In this document: piece after piece, positions 27,833 to 40,865 of the stretch
Numbering within the stretch: position 1 is the stretch's first letter
Layout: each line of letters begins with the position of its first letter
NCBI RefSeq assembly: GCF_000327385.1
Contig: NW_008708400.1
Location: 6,683,923 to 6,747,922 of the forward strand
Reading direction: 5' to 3'
DNA from: Lottia gigantea
Lineage: Eukaryota > Mollusca > Gastropoda > Lottiidae
DNA: 64,000 nucleotides
Program-made: the position numbers and the translations under genes
Notes under the pieces: model-generated
Database searches by the model: none
Told to the model about the DNA's origin: nothing
Seen by the model: only the letters and a program-made list of their open reading frames with translations

Positions 27833-29116
27833 CCAAAAGTATGCAAACCACAAGGCATATCTATTATAGTCTATCTGTCAAGGGCTCTAGCATTCTGTGA
27901 TTCAAGTATAGTGACTATTAAGTTAAAGTATAAGACAGAGTTTGTAATAATTTGACATTATGAAGATAAACATAAGTTAGATCAAATAATTCTTCTAATA
28001 TTCTGTAACCATGAACACAAATCACGTCATTAATTTAAAGTTAATTGTAAACACTACATTATAACAAACAATAACAAAACAATAATATCCCATGGTTAAT
28101 AAAGAGATTAAATAATATAGTTATAGTAGAGCAAGTAGATAGACTGAGAAAGATTTCATTAAACAATGAATGATGGACACACTGCAGTTACAGTGATTTG
28201 AATAGACTAACATTGACCAGGGAGTCGAATTGAAAGAACCAGTTAAAAAAATATTACAATCTAAAACAATGTATCAACAATACATTAACCAGTATTGTTG
28301 GTTTAATCAGTCATACTTTATACACCACTGATGTTTCAAACACAAAATGGCTCTTAGTTCTGCAGTATAATAATTGTAAATGAAGACTGAGTTTATCTGG
28401 ACCCTCAAATATTTAACGTAGAAATATTTTTTAATATATAAATGTTCACTCTTAGGTCTTCTGGTAAGATGATTTCAAAATTAAAAAAAGGGCCCCAGAC
28501 TCAAATTACCCTAAAATAATGTCAACTTTGTAACATCCTTATTTGTGCAATTTATTTCCTTAGTTTAAGGATTATAATTTATCATGGACGTAAATATCAA
28601 CTTAGTTCTAACCAAGTGTTGAATTATTCAGCGTATTTAAAAATGACTGATAGACTTTCTTTCAAAGAAATCTTTACAATAAGTAAAGCATGCATGCAAA
28701 GAAGGAAGTAAGTTAGAAATAAATTAGATTGAGAGATGAGAGATATAGTCAGAAAGTATATAATTTATCAGGATGATTTCATGACAATATCTTAATTAAC
28801 CATTCTTAATGAATTTTAGAATAATTATTAATTATTTACAACAATGTAACACTTTAATTAGGACACAAATTAACAACAATCACATAAAAACGTTGATTTC
28901 TTAAAAAAAACATCACATATAATATAAAATTATTCCAGCTAGCTTCTAATTGGTTGGATGAATATTGCCGCTAGTTTGTGATTGGTTGATTCGAAAAGAT
29001 TGGTTTTTCTGGACAACACAGTTGCATCACAGTAATGGCACTACTAATTTATATATTATAATTTACCCATTGTCTTGAGGTTCATATTAAAAGCACTATT
29101 TTCAATAACTTATTCT

Positions 29117-32100
29117 TCATCCTTTTTCCAACAATTCTTTTAAATCTTGAAATATCTACAATGGAAATTACCAAATTTTTCCAAATTAATTGAATTTATA
29201 TACAAAATAAATAAACCTTTTATCCACAAATTATACAATTCAATATGTTGTAAAGCAGAAATAAGATGTATTTTGAGAGACAACATTGGGCAGATAGCCT
29301 TCCAATCTCTCTTTCTTCTGAAATCTTTTGTTAATGTGGTCTTATATCTTAAATGAGTCTTTCTTTTACAAATCTGGTCTTAGGTGAAATGGATTTTATA
29401 CTTTTAAATTGATAAAATCATATACAAACATATTTCAGATATAAAATCTATCAGATGATTTCGAAAAATTTCTCTCATATTTTCACTCAAAGCAAACTTA
29501 TACAACAATAAAAATACACAAATAAAACTGATACTTACTTTTAAAACCCAAGCTCTATTTTGTAAACATTGATCTAATATATGTTCATTACTAATATTAG
29601 GTTCTCCTTCACGAATTATTCGAATCTGAAATACAACAGGTAATATCAAATCATTGATCACATAAAAACACACTTCCATGTCAGTACTTCTGAATCACTG
29701 ACAGGGACAGAAATCTCAAGATATCATTTTGAACTACAAATGGAAAAGACTAAAATATGTCAGGTTAGCGAATCTTTCAAATGAATCCATCAATCAACTA
29801 CTAAAACTAATGCAATATTATCAAAATTATAATTTGAAAATGAGATTGCTTACCTTTGCTAGGCACCTTTGGTAAAGAAGATATTTAAAATGGTAGAGGC
29901 TATGGTATAATCCAGCATATTGGGAGGCCAATTTACCAATCATAAATACCTAACAATAGAAAATTGGATAAATAAATTAACTAACAGATGAAAAATAATG
30001 AATGAATGAATGAATTAAAATAATGAATGAACAAATCAAAAATAAAATGAACAAATGAATGAATGATTGAAAGCACAAACATTAGTTTACTCAGCCATAT
30101 TCACTAAATTTCTGTTTCTCATCTATATCTTGTGCTGTTGCAAGATGTTATTGATATAATACATTTAAAAAAAATTGAATTTGTTCTGCTTTACATTTCC
30201 TATATTTGATGTAGGTTCAAATACAGTGAACTGATACAACAGGGGCAAGAATTTAGGACTTGAAGTCACATTAATTTTTATATTCTAGGCTACTTACATT
30301 AGAAGCTTCTGTGTTTTCTGGTATAGATTTGAGTAAGAATCTATCATAGGGCTGTCCTTGCAAATGAAGTGATTTGACTGTAGGGGGATTAGAATTCTCA
30401 CATGCCTGTAGAACAGAAAATATTTATATTACATTGCGGTGAAAGACATATATTACAATTATATATTGGATTATATACAGAAAGATTGATTCTTCTTCAA
30501 AATATTTAACCACATCTGATATCATTATGACCCAATAAACTCTATTAAAAACCCTCATAATGATTGACCAAAGCTACATGACCTGCATGATAACACATTG
30601 ATAACTTCCCCATAAAGATAACAAGATCTACATTTCTTAATTAAATAGTATGTCTTTATCTGTGACAATTGAAAGTCAAACCCAAACATTTAATCTCCAG
30701 AGACAAACATCAGCCAAGTGAGAAAGTGCTTAGTAGCTTTTTCAGATATCACAGCTTCCCTATGATATAGAGCTCAATTTAACACAGAACTATGCAAAAA
30801 TGATGAGTTCGATACAACAGTGCAGAAATTATGGTAAATGTCAAGTTAAATAGAATATATTCCACTTCCTTACCTGACAAGATTGTTTTAAATTGGGACG
30901 ATCTCGTTCTTTTATAGACGGTCTGGATTTTAAACAGTCCTATAAAATAAATACATAAATTAATTACTATTTTTAAATTCAGAATATCCATTGAACAATA
31001 TGACAAAACCTGATAACTGGTGCCTTTTATCCAACAGATTAGTATGAGTATGAGTATTTTTTAATTCATTTTACTTTCAAGTCTATAAAAAATTCATCCA
31101 ATCAAATATTCTTTTATGGACATTGCATTGAACTCAATTCAAGAGTAAAAAAATCATAATAAGACATAACATTCAAAACAGAAATATATTAGTACCTTAA
31201 AATCTGGTTTCCATTTAATTTTTTTATCAATCTCTTCCAGTTTTCTATCTATAAGTTTATCAACTGTATCTAAAGGTCCCAGGTAAAAATGTTCTGAAAA
31301 TAAATGTTCAAATTAAATAAATAAAACATTCAGAAAATAAAAGTGAAGGAATTGAGATTCACAAGAATTTAATCAAATAAATATATACAAGAATATTTAA
31401 ATTCTTATTGCAATTGTTAAAAATTAAGAAATTAATGTAAAATTATATTGTTTCTGCAACTTACATACATGAATATTCCAATGTAAACGAAAATCTAAAC
31501 AAAGCTGGAAACAAACCTTTAGAATCTTTGATGGCTCGTAAGAAACTGGGTTCAAGAGCCTGACTGAGAAATATTTGTAAATAAACATTGAATGAATCAA
31601 CTAGTGGGTCTTCTTCATACATATTCTCTAAACTAAAACAAAAATTATATTAAACATTAACAAAATAAACATATCAACTCAATCCTCATATTAGATATAA
31701 GTATACCATTATTTGAATACATGGCTCTATCATTAAACAATTGTTGACTCAAGAAGCATCAGACAATGTGCTGTTTACTTCATAGAAATATTTTGAGGAG
31801 ATGGTTGTATATATTTGCAAGCTTTAATTGATGTCAAAACAATGTCATTAGATGGTTTTTGTCCCAGAAGCCTTTCCATACATCACAGGCTGTAGTGCAC
31901 AGATAAAACTTCCTTATAAGGAAGACACTGTTTACGTTCCCCCAACATTAGTCTAACAGAAGATATAAGAGAAGTAGAGTAGTTCTAACCTGCCATCAGA
32001 GGGTGGTGTTGGTTTATATTCATCTAAAACTTCTACCACTGTTTTATCACTTTTCTCTGTTATCACTTTAACACGAATTGGTATAAACTGGTTCTTCATG

Positions 32101-35100
32101 ATAGGCATCCATCTTGTATACTGTAGGATAGAAATGAAATGAAATGGGGTTTAATGTCGTTCTTTTCTGTACCTGATTTGTCTAACAAAGACAACCAATG
32201 CAATGCAGTGTGTTATGATGGAAATTTTAAAAACTGTTATCGAATCTTTACATGCATCAGTATATATGCAATCTGACAGTGTTCTTGGAAAGTATTCCAT
32301 GTCTCACTAGCGATATCTTTAACAGTTTGTATCGTAGACTGGAAATGACCTGAGAGAAGCCACTGAAATCTTTAATACGATCATAGTGTATAAACAAATC
32401 TTACTGTATATTCTGATTTATGTCGTATTGTGCCATCTTCTGGGAAATTTTCAAACTTATGTATCATTCCACCCTGTTCTATCCTCCATATTGGATATGT
32501 TTCATAATTATTCAAATCTTTTTTCTCAATGATAAATCTTCCAACCTGAAAATAAACATCATTTCATATCAGTTAACGATGTAATCAAGAGAAAATCACA
32601 TAAAGTAAGTGGCCTGTGAAAAGTGAAAAAATTTCCAATAACCCTATGTAATTCAAACCTAATTTTTTATAACAGATCTTTACTTCTTCTTCTTGACAAA
32701 TTTTGTAATCCCTTTGATCTATTCAATATCTGCTACAAACAGATACAATGCTAGAGGGATACCAAATAAAAACTGGGACTAATTCTTTAGACTGCCAACT
32801 GGTTTCCCTCTGGTGCATTAAAACTAATTTTAAATCCTGATTAATCCTAAACCAGGCTAGAAAAGAATCAGAATGTTTTGGACCATCTACTGACCTGAAA
32901 ACATTCCTCCTCACTTTCTGTAGCATTCTCATCTGGTACCCTAGAGTTACTTTTACTTGATTGTGATTTGATTGGTGGTTTTGATTTATGACCTTGGTCT
33001 GACCTTGAAGGAATTGTGGGAGCTTCCTGGAAACTGTCACTTGAATAGGATGAATCATGTTTCTTACGGCTCTTATGTGATGAACTTCTCCTGTAAAATA
33101 AATTGAATCACACATAAAAAGCGTTTTTATAATTTATTATCAAAGATATGATACTGATATTGTTCTGAAACATTCTGAAATGTTCTTATATACCTCTACA
33201 TTACTTAGATATATTCTACAAGATAAAAAAAACTTAGATATATCACCGACAACATGTGGTTTTATACTGATTTTGCATCTTTTTATTTGAAATTGATACA
33301 CTTCCCACCCGGAAATTCTATGTACTCTTCCTGGTGTTGATTATAGGATACAAATAAAATAAAAGCCATAAAACAAAAATCAGTCAAATAGTTGACAAGA
33401 TGAATTGACATCTGCTTCAGCATGAAACAACATCTGCTTCAAATATAAACTAAATATCAACTATGAAGATTGTATAGATAATGATATCTAGACAAATATT
33501 TCATTGTATATTTACTACATATCACAGTATGGTGAAATATTAGATCTCAGACATATAACTAATGATCTAACAGTTTAATCTCATTATGATTCCAAATCAA
33601 GAACCAAAAATATATATCAGTATTTGTTACAAGGGTAATATAAGATTTCAGTACAGTAATACCTAGTCTTCAAGGGTGGTATAAGATTTCAGTACAATAA
33701 TACCTAGTCTAAAAGGGTAATATAAGATTTCAGTACAGTAATACCTAGTCTTCAAGGGTAATATAAGATTTCAGTACAGTAATACCTAGTCTTCAAGGGT
33801 AATATAAGATTTCAGTACAGTAATACCTAGTCTTCAAGGGTCATATAAGATTTCGGTACAGTAATACCTAGTCTTCAAGGGTAATATAAGATTTCAGTAC
33901 AGTAATACCTAGTCTTCAAGGGTAATATAAGATTTCAGTACAGTAATACCTAGTCTTCAAGGGTGGTATAAGATTTCAGTACAGTAATACCTAGTCTTCA
34001 AGGGTAATATAAGATTTCAGTACAGTAATACCTAGTCTTCAAGGGTGGTATAAGATTTCGGTACAGTAATACCTAGTCTACAAGGGTAATATAAGATTTC
34101 AGTACAGTAATACCTAGTCTACAAGGGTAATATAAGATTTCAGTACAGTAGTACCTAGTCTACAAGGGTAATATAAGACTTCAGTACAGTAATACCTAGT
34201 CTTCAAGGGTGGTATAAGATTTCAGTACAGTAATACCTAGTCTTCAAGGGTAATATAAGATTTCAGTACAGTAATACCTAGTCTTCAAGGGTAATATAAG
34301 ATTTCAGTACAGTAATACCTTGTCTTCAAGGGTAATATAAGATTTCAGTACAGTAATACCTAGTCTACAAGGGTAATATAAGATTTCAGTACAGTAATAC
34401 CTAGTCTACAAGGGTAATATAAGATTTCGGTACAGTAATATCTAGTCTTCAAAGGTAATATAAGATTTCAGTAGAGTAATACCTAGTCTTCAAGGGTAAT
34501 ATAAGATTTCAGTACAGTAATACCTAGTCTTCAAGGGTAATATAAGACATCAGTACAGTAATACCTAGTCTTCAAGGGAGGTATAAAATTTCCGTACAGT
34601 AATACCTAGTCTTCAAGGGTGGTCATAAAACTATGACATTTTGTTTCAATTATTCAAAATTAATTCATAAAGAAATTAAAATTAATAATGAGAATATTGA
34701 CTTCCTTGATGAAGATAGGTTTAATATGCTGGAATCTAAATGATTAATTATATACAGTCGAGTAACCTTATTTTGTGGAAACCTATTATTCGTGGATTTT
34801 CGGAAATGATTAATAATTTACGTGAGCGACCTTGCGCGACCTCCGCATTAGTTTGTTTTGATAAACATGGGTTTTCTGTACAATGTCAGCTAGTAGAATG
34901 AATCCAGTAGTTTCAAGCAAGGTAAAATGTATTAATGTATACTTTGACAAATACAAAATGGCGGATTTCACTTATTACCAAACGTCACCATTTTATATCG
35001 GCCGAATTTCCTTATAATCCCGAGTGGTAATCGGAATTCCAAGTGTCGTCTGCTAGAATATAATCCAACGAATGAAGTCACGTGATCAACTAGCGGATTC

Positions 35101-38100
35101 TGTGTCAGCAGAAAATTTCTATGGAACACAAAGTGGACCATATTCTTATGTTGTTTCAGTGACTTTTAGCAATAAATCACGCTTATTTTGTCTTATTTTG
35201 TCAGTCACTATTTTTTTTTAAATTGTGGTTCTTTGAAGGAATTGTCACTAGTTATAATGAATTGATATTAAAGATAAATACTAAGAGAAGTTAATTATAC
35301 CACCCGGTATCCATACAACGTGTTTTTCTAGACTTATTTATAGATCAAACATTGTACACGAAAATGGGTGATGCATCCTGCCGCCGTTCCTGAGTTGGTT
35401 GCTCATGAAATATGGGTCAAATTGAAGGATTCATTAAGAAATTCGAAATAAACCAATTTCTATTATTTTGTAGAATATCTGAGGAAACATCTAAGACATA
35501 AAAAATTTTTTTCGTTTTTTTAACTTTGACGAAATCCGGTGTTGAATCCTTATATCCACGAAAATAGGTTACACCACTGTATGACTATAAATAAACTTAC
35601 TGTTTACTGCGACCACTACCACTTCTCTGTCTATCACGTTTCTTTCTTGGTTTAATCTCACCCAAATCTTCACTCTGATCTTTTAAATCCTGAAAAGTGC
35701 CAAATACATTTAAGAATTTTTTGGTAAAAGAAGGATAACTACAAAACTCATGTTGGTAAGTCTGAATCAATTCAAGAGTCTAATGGATTTGTAAAATTTG
35801 AGATTCACTACAATAAGAGCCATATTAGCCCTATAAAAAATCAGCTTTCAACCCCTATCAACTAGCCTGGCTGAAAGAAGATCTCCTCTAAGGGGTTAAT
35901 AACTTGGTTCTTAAGGTATGAAATATTCTGATTCTGATAATGTTATGAGCATATAGCTTTTGTTACCACTTAGCAGTTTTGGTACATGCAATTTCAACTC
36001 CTTTTATGTCTCCCTTGCCATGTACGCACTGAACACTGTAAGGATATATAAAGATAATTAACTCACCAGAGCAAAAGGTGTCCAGGCAGGATCAGCATCA
36101 GAATCATAATCAACAGTTGGCATTGCTCGACCTTTTTTAGCAAAAGGCACATATTCTGGTTCTGAATCTCCTGATACACTTGTATCATCTGTTCCTTCTG
36201 TAAATACAACATGAATTTCATAATTTTGTGTAACATTACAGAACATTAACTTATGGTATACTAATCCTGAGTTTATATACAAATATATTCATCATTTTAC
36301 TTTAACAACACAACTTTATGGTACCGTAACTCTTCTTCTAAAAGTTTTTTTACACACAATGTTTTATCCAGTGAAAATGACAATGTAAGTATCATGGTAT
36401 GATAGAGATTTGGATGTGATATAAGCATTCTGATCAAAAGGGCTTCCCTCAAAAAAACTAAATCAACTTACTCTTTTTTGTAGAATTCTTCTCAATCGCC
36501 TTGTCTTTAGCTTTTCTGGAGATTAATGTTCTTGGTGTATCAACTTCCACATCAACTGGGGCATACGGATCCACAGCAACACTATAGTCTTTACCAAAAC
36601 TACGTTTCTTAGGTTTGGGGGGCTTCGAAGTTTTAGAGGGGAGGGTTTGAATTAATTTCTTTTTGATCACTAAAGGTGGTACCTTTTTCGTACTTTGTTT
36701 TTGTTTTTTCACAGTATATTCAGCACTAAAAGTAGAATCGTTTTCACTATCACTTAAGAGATCATCGACAACTTTGGACATTTTTGAATCACTGTCATCG
36801 TCCTCAGAGAAAGAGACACGTGACGATACCTTCGGTTCTGGTTTTCTCACAACTTTAGGCCTTGGCGGTTCCGGAATATATTTTGGTAATTGCGGTTTTT
36901 TATGGGGAGCATTGTTCACACTGGACAGAGTTTCTGGTTTTTTACCTTTTACAAAGTTTATGAACGATTCATTGAAGGCATTTTGAGGTCGCGACACTTT
37001 AGGTTTTGTTTGAACTGGGGTCGGATTGGGTTGGGTTGTTGGCGGAGGACGAGAAAAGCATGCCAACTCATCATCCATCTCTACAGGTATTGTACAGGTT
37101 AACTTTGATTCTTGTGAACGATACTTCTTGGACATATCTTGTTCAAGAAGAGAGGTGAATGTCGATTGGTCAATAGTTCCAAGATGCATCTGATTTGCTA
37201 CTTCCACTGCAGTCATACCAGGATGCATGCCATAATGGCCACCAGTAAATCCAGAAATGTCCAGCATGTAATTCTCACGATCTACAGCCATTCCACTAGT
37301 AAAATTTTCAATATCTGGTTCTGCATGACTATTCAGGTCGTCCAGGAAGGTGGAGCCACTGTAACCATTCACATCAAACTGATTCTGATTATTTGACAGC
37401 TCATTCTCAGAAAACATTCCAGAGCCGGCCATCATAGAAGCAGGATCTCCTCGGAACATCCTCTGACTCACTTCATGTGCCTGACGTGACAGCATGTTGG
37501 CTTCCATCATTTGATTGACAGGTAGATGTGATTGGGGAGTAGAATTGAGTAATGGAGAAACTCCAGGATGACTTGAATGTGTCGAAATATTCTGAATTTG
37601 CTCGGGAGCTGAAGATGTATGCATTGTATTATGGGAACTGTCTTGAACTGATGACATTGAATTATGCCGACTCATTGCGTCCTCCAAAATACTAGGTATC
37701 CTGTGCATCGAAGATAACTCTTCTCCAAGGGGTGATCCCAGAATTCCTGGCATTGGTCGTATTGGTGATAAAGGAGTGTCGTTGTTACTCCGTGAATTTG
37801 GAGGTTGGGGAAATTGAGGCTGATTAAGGTTACCAGGTGTGCTGCGATTCATTGATGATGCAAACTGCTCTTGAGGCATGTATTGAGGTGTTGACTCGAT
37901 TTTCTTCTTTTTTGGTTTGCGACTTTTTGGCTTAGTGGTTGAATCTGGTACTGCTTGAATTGGATTTGGTGTTGGCGTGTAAGTTGTACTAGGGATAGAG
38001 GTCTGTGGACTATTCATTGAAATAGGAGCTTGTGGACTCCCAACACTGATAGGTGACTGCTGCATTGGACTCGGATTGGATTTCCCATTCTGGATGTTTG

Positions 38101-39646
38101 AAGACTTCTGCATTGGTATATTTGGTATTGAACCCATATTGGGTAGCGGGCTGTTGACAACAGGGCGATCATTTCTAGAATTGATATGCTGAATCAAGCT
38201 GGATTCTTTAGCCATTCTTTTGTTGAGTTTCTCAATGGCTTGCTCGTTCATCATCAAATCTTTCCGACTTGATGATCGAGATTTGTCCAAAGCTGATCCA
38301 ATGCTTTTCAAGTCTGATAAGGACACTGTGTTGAAGAGTCCAGATGACTGATGAGGTGGAGAATGACTGACAGGGGTTACTGGGCTGACAGGATCATAGT
38401 TCATGTCAGGTTGCAGATGAGATGAGTAGTTGTTAGAAGATATGTTGGAATACCCTGTAGAACCATAAATGGGCGTAGAATGGGATGATAGGTCCTCGAC
38501 TTCTTGACTTCGAGATCGTGGATTACTGGTTGAAATGTATGATGATGAAGAAGATTGGGAGTGACTTGACACTGTGGTTTTCGTAGATTTTGGGGAAAAG
38601 AAATCATCTTGAGGAAATGGATTCCTTGAGCTGGCTGATCTGTTGCTGGAACCAGAACTGTGAGCAGGAGGTGGAGCAGGCTGTGACGATTGGGCTGCTG
38701 AAAATGGGGGCGAGAGATCAGTGAAGGGCACAAAATTAGACAATCCCCATTTGGATTCCAGGGCATCCTGAACTGCCTGAGAAGATGCAAACGATGCAAT
38801 CTGTTCCTTTTCACTTGGAAAATATGATGATTTACTACTAGCATTGGGCAATCCAGAAGATGAGGTTGTAGGTGTACCAGCTGAATATCGCGATCCAGTG
38901 TATCCAACTCCTGGACTTTCAAACGCAAAAGGTCCAGATGCTGACGTGATAGGCTTATATGGAGATTGTCCAGTAAAATTAGCAGCTTGTAAAGTATTCA
39001 TGGGGTCGAAAAATTGGGGAACTGTATTATGCACAGGGTGTCCATGGTACGGTCCTGGTAATCCTGCCAATGACCGTGAAGATAATCCAGAATGGGCCGG
39101 TATTCCAGCTGTTAATCCTAGCCCTGAAATATACGATATATTTTCATTTCAGTCATACGGAACTGAACATTGATAAAGCCATTACTGATATTTGCTACAA
39201 TACCATATTCATAGTAAGCTTATATTTCGATTAATACTGAGCTCAGTAATTTTCAGTTCCTATTATAAAGCTTAGAGAGTTTATTATTAGATCACCCATT
39301 TAGGTATTTAAATAAAAATGAGCTAATTTCTATAAGAAAGTAATTTCAACATATTAAGATATTTACTTGTAGATTGATAAATAAAAATCTAAATTTTTTA
39401 ATTTATTTTTATCAGATTTTTCTTACTTCAAAACTTTAACTTTAAAAATGTCTCATTCACATGAAAATTGAAAGCTGCAATCAGACATAAAACTAAAAAC
39501 AGAGAAATCCATAACTAATCCTTACCTGATGTTATAGTGGCTTGGTCTAGAATAGGAAAATTGAGTCCAGGATGAGAGGTCGGGATCCCACTGGGTCCCA
39601 GACGTCCATATCCAGCATTATAATTAGCCCAATGATTGGGATCCAT
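29117..39646 (-). CDS. QSER1/PRR12-like protein with C-terminal DUF4211-type domain
   Basis: Large nuclear protein; vertebrate QSER1 is reported to protect developmental promoters from DNA methylation with TET1. Coding exons: 39646-39526, 39123-36472, 36197-36067, 35689-35601, 33090-32895, 32545-32405, 32120-31990, 31632-31517, 31293-31196, 30939-30874, 30405-30298, 29949-29854, 29625-29539, 29155-29117; 4071 nt, 1356 residues, phases consistent. Residues 1-about 700 are Ser/Pro/Gln/Asn-rich and disordered, mostly in one 2652-bp exon. Next come FNESFINFVKGKKP (compare FMASFLDFLKSGKR in human PRR12), basic and acidic tracts, a conserved block with YPIWRIEQGG about 1078, then the DUF4211-type domain about 1155-1345 (FLSQALEPSFLRAI, PLDTVDKLIDRKL, GLYHSLYHFKYLLYQRC, DQCLQNRAWVLK). 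It is shorter than vertebrate PRR12 (about 2000). One gene here likely stands for the pre-duplication ancestor. The start MDPNHWANYNAGYG is the first ATG of the exon. Confidence 0.85.
29992..30065. repeat. (AATG)n-rich simple repeat
   Basis: Imperfect atgaatgaatgaatgaat runs in an intron of the PRR12-like gene, between exons 29854-29949 and 30298-30405. Confidence 0.85.
32127..32340 (-). mobile_element. SINE fragment, reverse orientation, in PRR12-like intron
   Basis: Read on the minus strand the element ends with aacgacattaaaccccattt followed by catttcatttc, the same tail type as the fragments near 18710 and 23060. It is in sense with the host gene and begins within 10 bases of exon 31990-32120. 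The 5' head is too diverged to define, so the far edge is approximate. Confidence 0.5.
33638..34622. repeat. 41-bp minisatellite, about 24 copies
   Basis: A very homogeneous head-to-tail array; each unit contains aagggtaatataagatttca then gtacagtaatacctagtctt plus one base. Variation is mostly single substitutions, for example ggtggtata for ggtaatata, or ctacaag for cttcaag. It lies in the intron of the PRR12-like gene between exons 32895-33090 and 35601-35689. Low divergence implies recent expansion or homogenisation. No reading frame stays open. Confidence 0.95.
34755..35579. mobile_element. 825-bp Tc1/mariner-like MITE flanked by TA
   Basis: The left end reads cagtcgagtaaccttatttt and the right end, reverse-complemented, cagtggtgtaacctattttc, so the ends are imperfect terminal inverted repeats of roughly 30 bases. 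TA dinucleotides flank both ends (34753-34754 and 35580-35581), as expected of Tc1/mariner insertion. The interior has no long open frame, so it is non-autonomous. Its right end lies only 21 bases from the splice donor of exon 35601-35689 of the PRR12-like gene. Confidence 0.75.
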
Positions 39647-40253
39647 GGCTGATGAGATTAATCTACACTATATGATTTCAAACATTGAGTTGGTTTTTAT
39701 GTCTTGATATATGTAGATAAAATTTATAAAAATTAACTCAACATCTCCAACTGTAAAATACAACAAAAAAATGGTTATTTATATCAAGGTACAACTATGG
39801 CTGAATTCATAATTTGAAAGTCATCCAAATCCAAATAATAATAATTGCAATGAAATATATGATATATGCATACCAGTACATATAAACTAATAATACAAGG
39901 ACACAACAGCAAATTTCACTTTTCACAAACACATCTCTTAACCATTTAACCAAACCAATAAAAATTAATTAGACAATCAGACAATAACTCTGAGTTTTAT
40001 CAAAATCCAATCAAAATTGTTGTCTCTATGTCACATTCACAGGTCTAACATAGGCATACCATTCATTAAAATCTAATAGTACGAAACAATAGTATTCTTC
40101 CACATACATGTCAATTCTGGTGTATTTAGGTAAAATCAAAGGGAAACAACTAAAATGTGACGTATTAAAAAAACAAGATCAAACCGATCCGAGACCTATC
40201 ATACTTCATACCAGGTTTCAACAAATCCTATAAAACTGTAGTTCTGATCCCAT

Positions 40254-40303
40254 NNNNNNNNNNNNNNNNNNNNNNNNNNNNNNNNNNNNNNNNNNNNNNN
40301 NNN
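40254..40303. other. Assembly gap (50 N)
   Basis: Exactly 50 N, a typical fixed-size scaffold join of unknown true length. It lies in non-coding DNA upstream of the first PRR12-like coding exon. Confidence 0.97.
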
Positions 40304-40865
40304 TATGGGCTCGTATCACAATATCGAATTGTCATAAAAAAAATGTGATGTCAAACCTATACTTGATGTTTGACATTGTGATAGTCTGCAATTTGAACTG
40401 AACTTCTGGACATGACTGACATATACAGCCTTATGAACAGCAGTCATATCACTTTTAATCAACAAACCAATCACAGTATCAAATAATATTTTAAATTTAT
40501 TCAAATTAAATCACAAATTTGAATTTGACATATTGTTGCTGTAACAATTCAATAAAATGCCATATTAATACAGATTCTTTTCACTTTCATGACATTTCCT
40601 CATGCACAGATATAGTATAGATATCATCAAGCATAACTGCGGGTGAGAAGATAAAGATGGGTTTCCTTATTATCATTCATTCATATAATAATCTGCTTAT
40701 TTGACTTTATATGCCAAAACCCATCTTTAATAAGAGCTTAAGACTTAACGTCTCCAGCATTCTATTGCAATAGATCTAGACATCAGATCTTGAATCTTTT
40801 AAGTGCTTTATCTGATATAAGGCTCTACTAGCTGGTAAAGCAAATATTGCAACCCTATGTGACAT

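Larger units (their letters stand above)
23719..29116. other. 5.4-kb convergent spacer with 3' UTRs of DDB1 and PRR12-like gene
   Basis: No conserved coding sequence was found on either strand. The left part holds the DDB1 3' UTR with AATAAA at 23946-23951 and 24094-24099; the right part probably holds the 3' UTR of the minus-strand gene (a minus-strand AATAAA lies at 28551-28556). The remainder is AT-rich, with an (AAT)n microsatellite and one copy of a dispersed repeat at about 27700-27832. Short open frames, such as a 65-codon one at 25466-25663, lack support. Confidence 0.6.

Noticed and set aside
33638-34622. Possible CRISPR array, from regularly spaced repeats of about 40 bases
   Set aside because: The units are contiguous without unique spacers, and the DNA is a eukaryotic intron.
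38401-39173. Long alternative frames (175 codons minus, 109 plus) over the PRR12-like large exon
   Set aside because: Shadows of the Ser/Pro/Gln-rich coding exon; only the frame that continues through the splice junctions aligns with PRR12.
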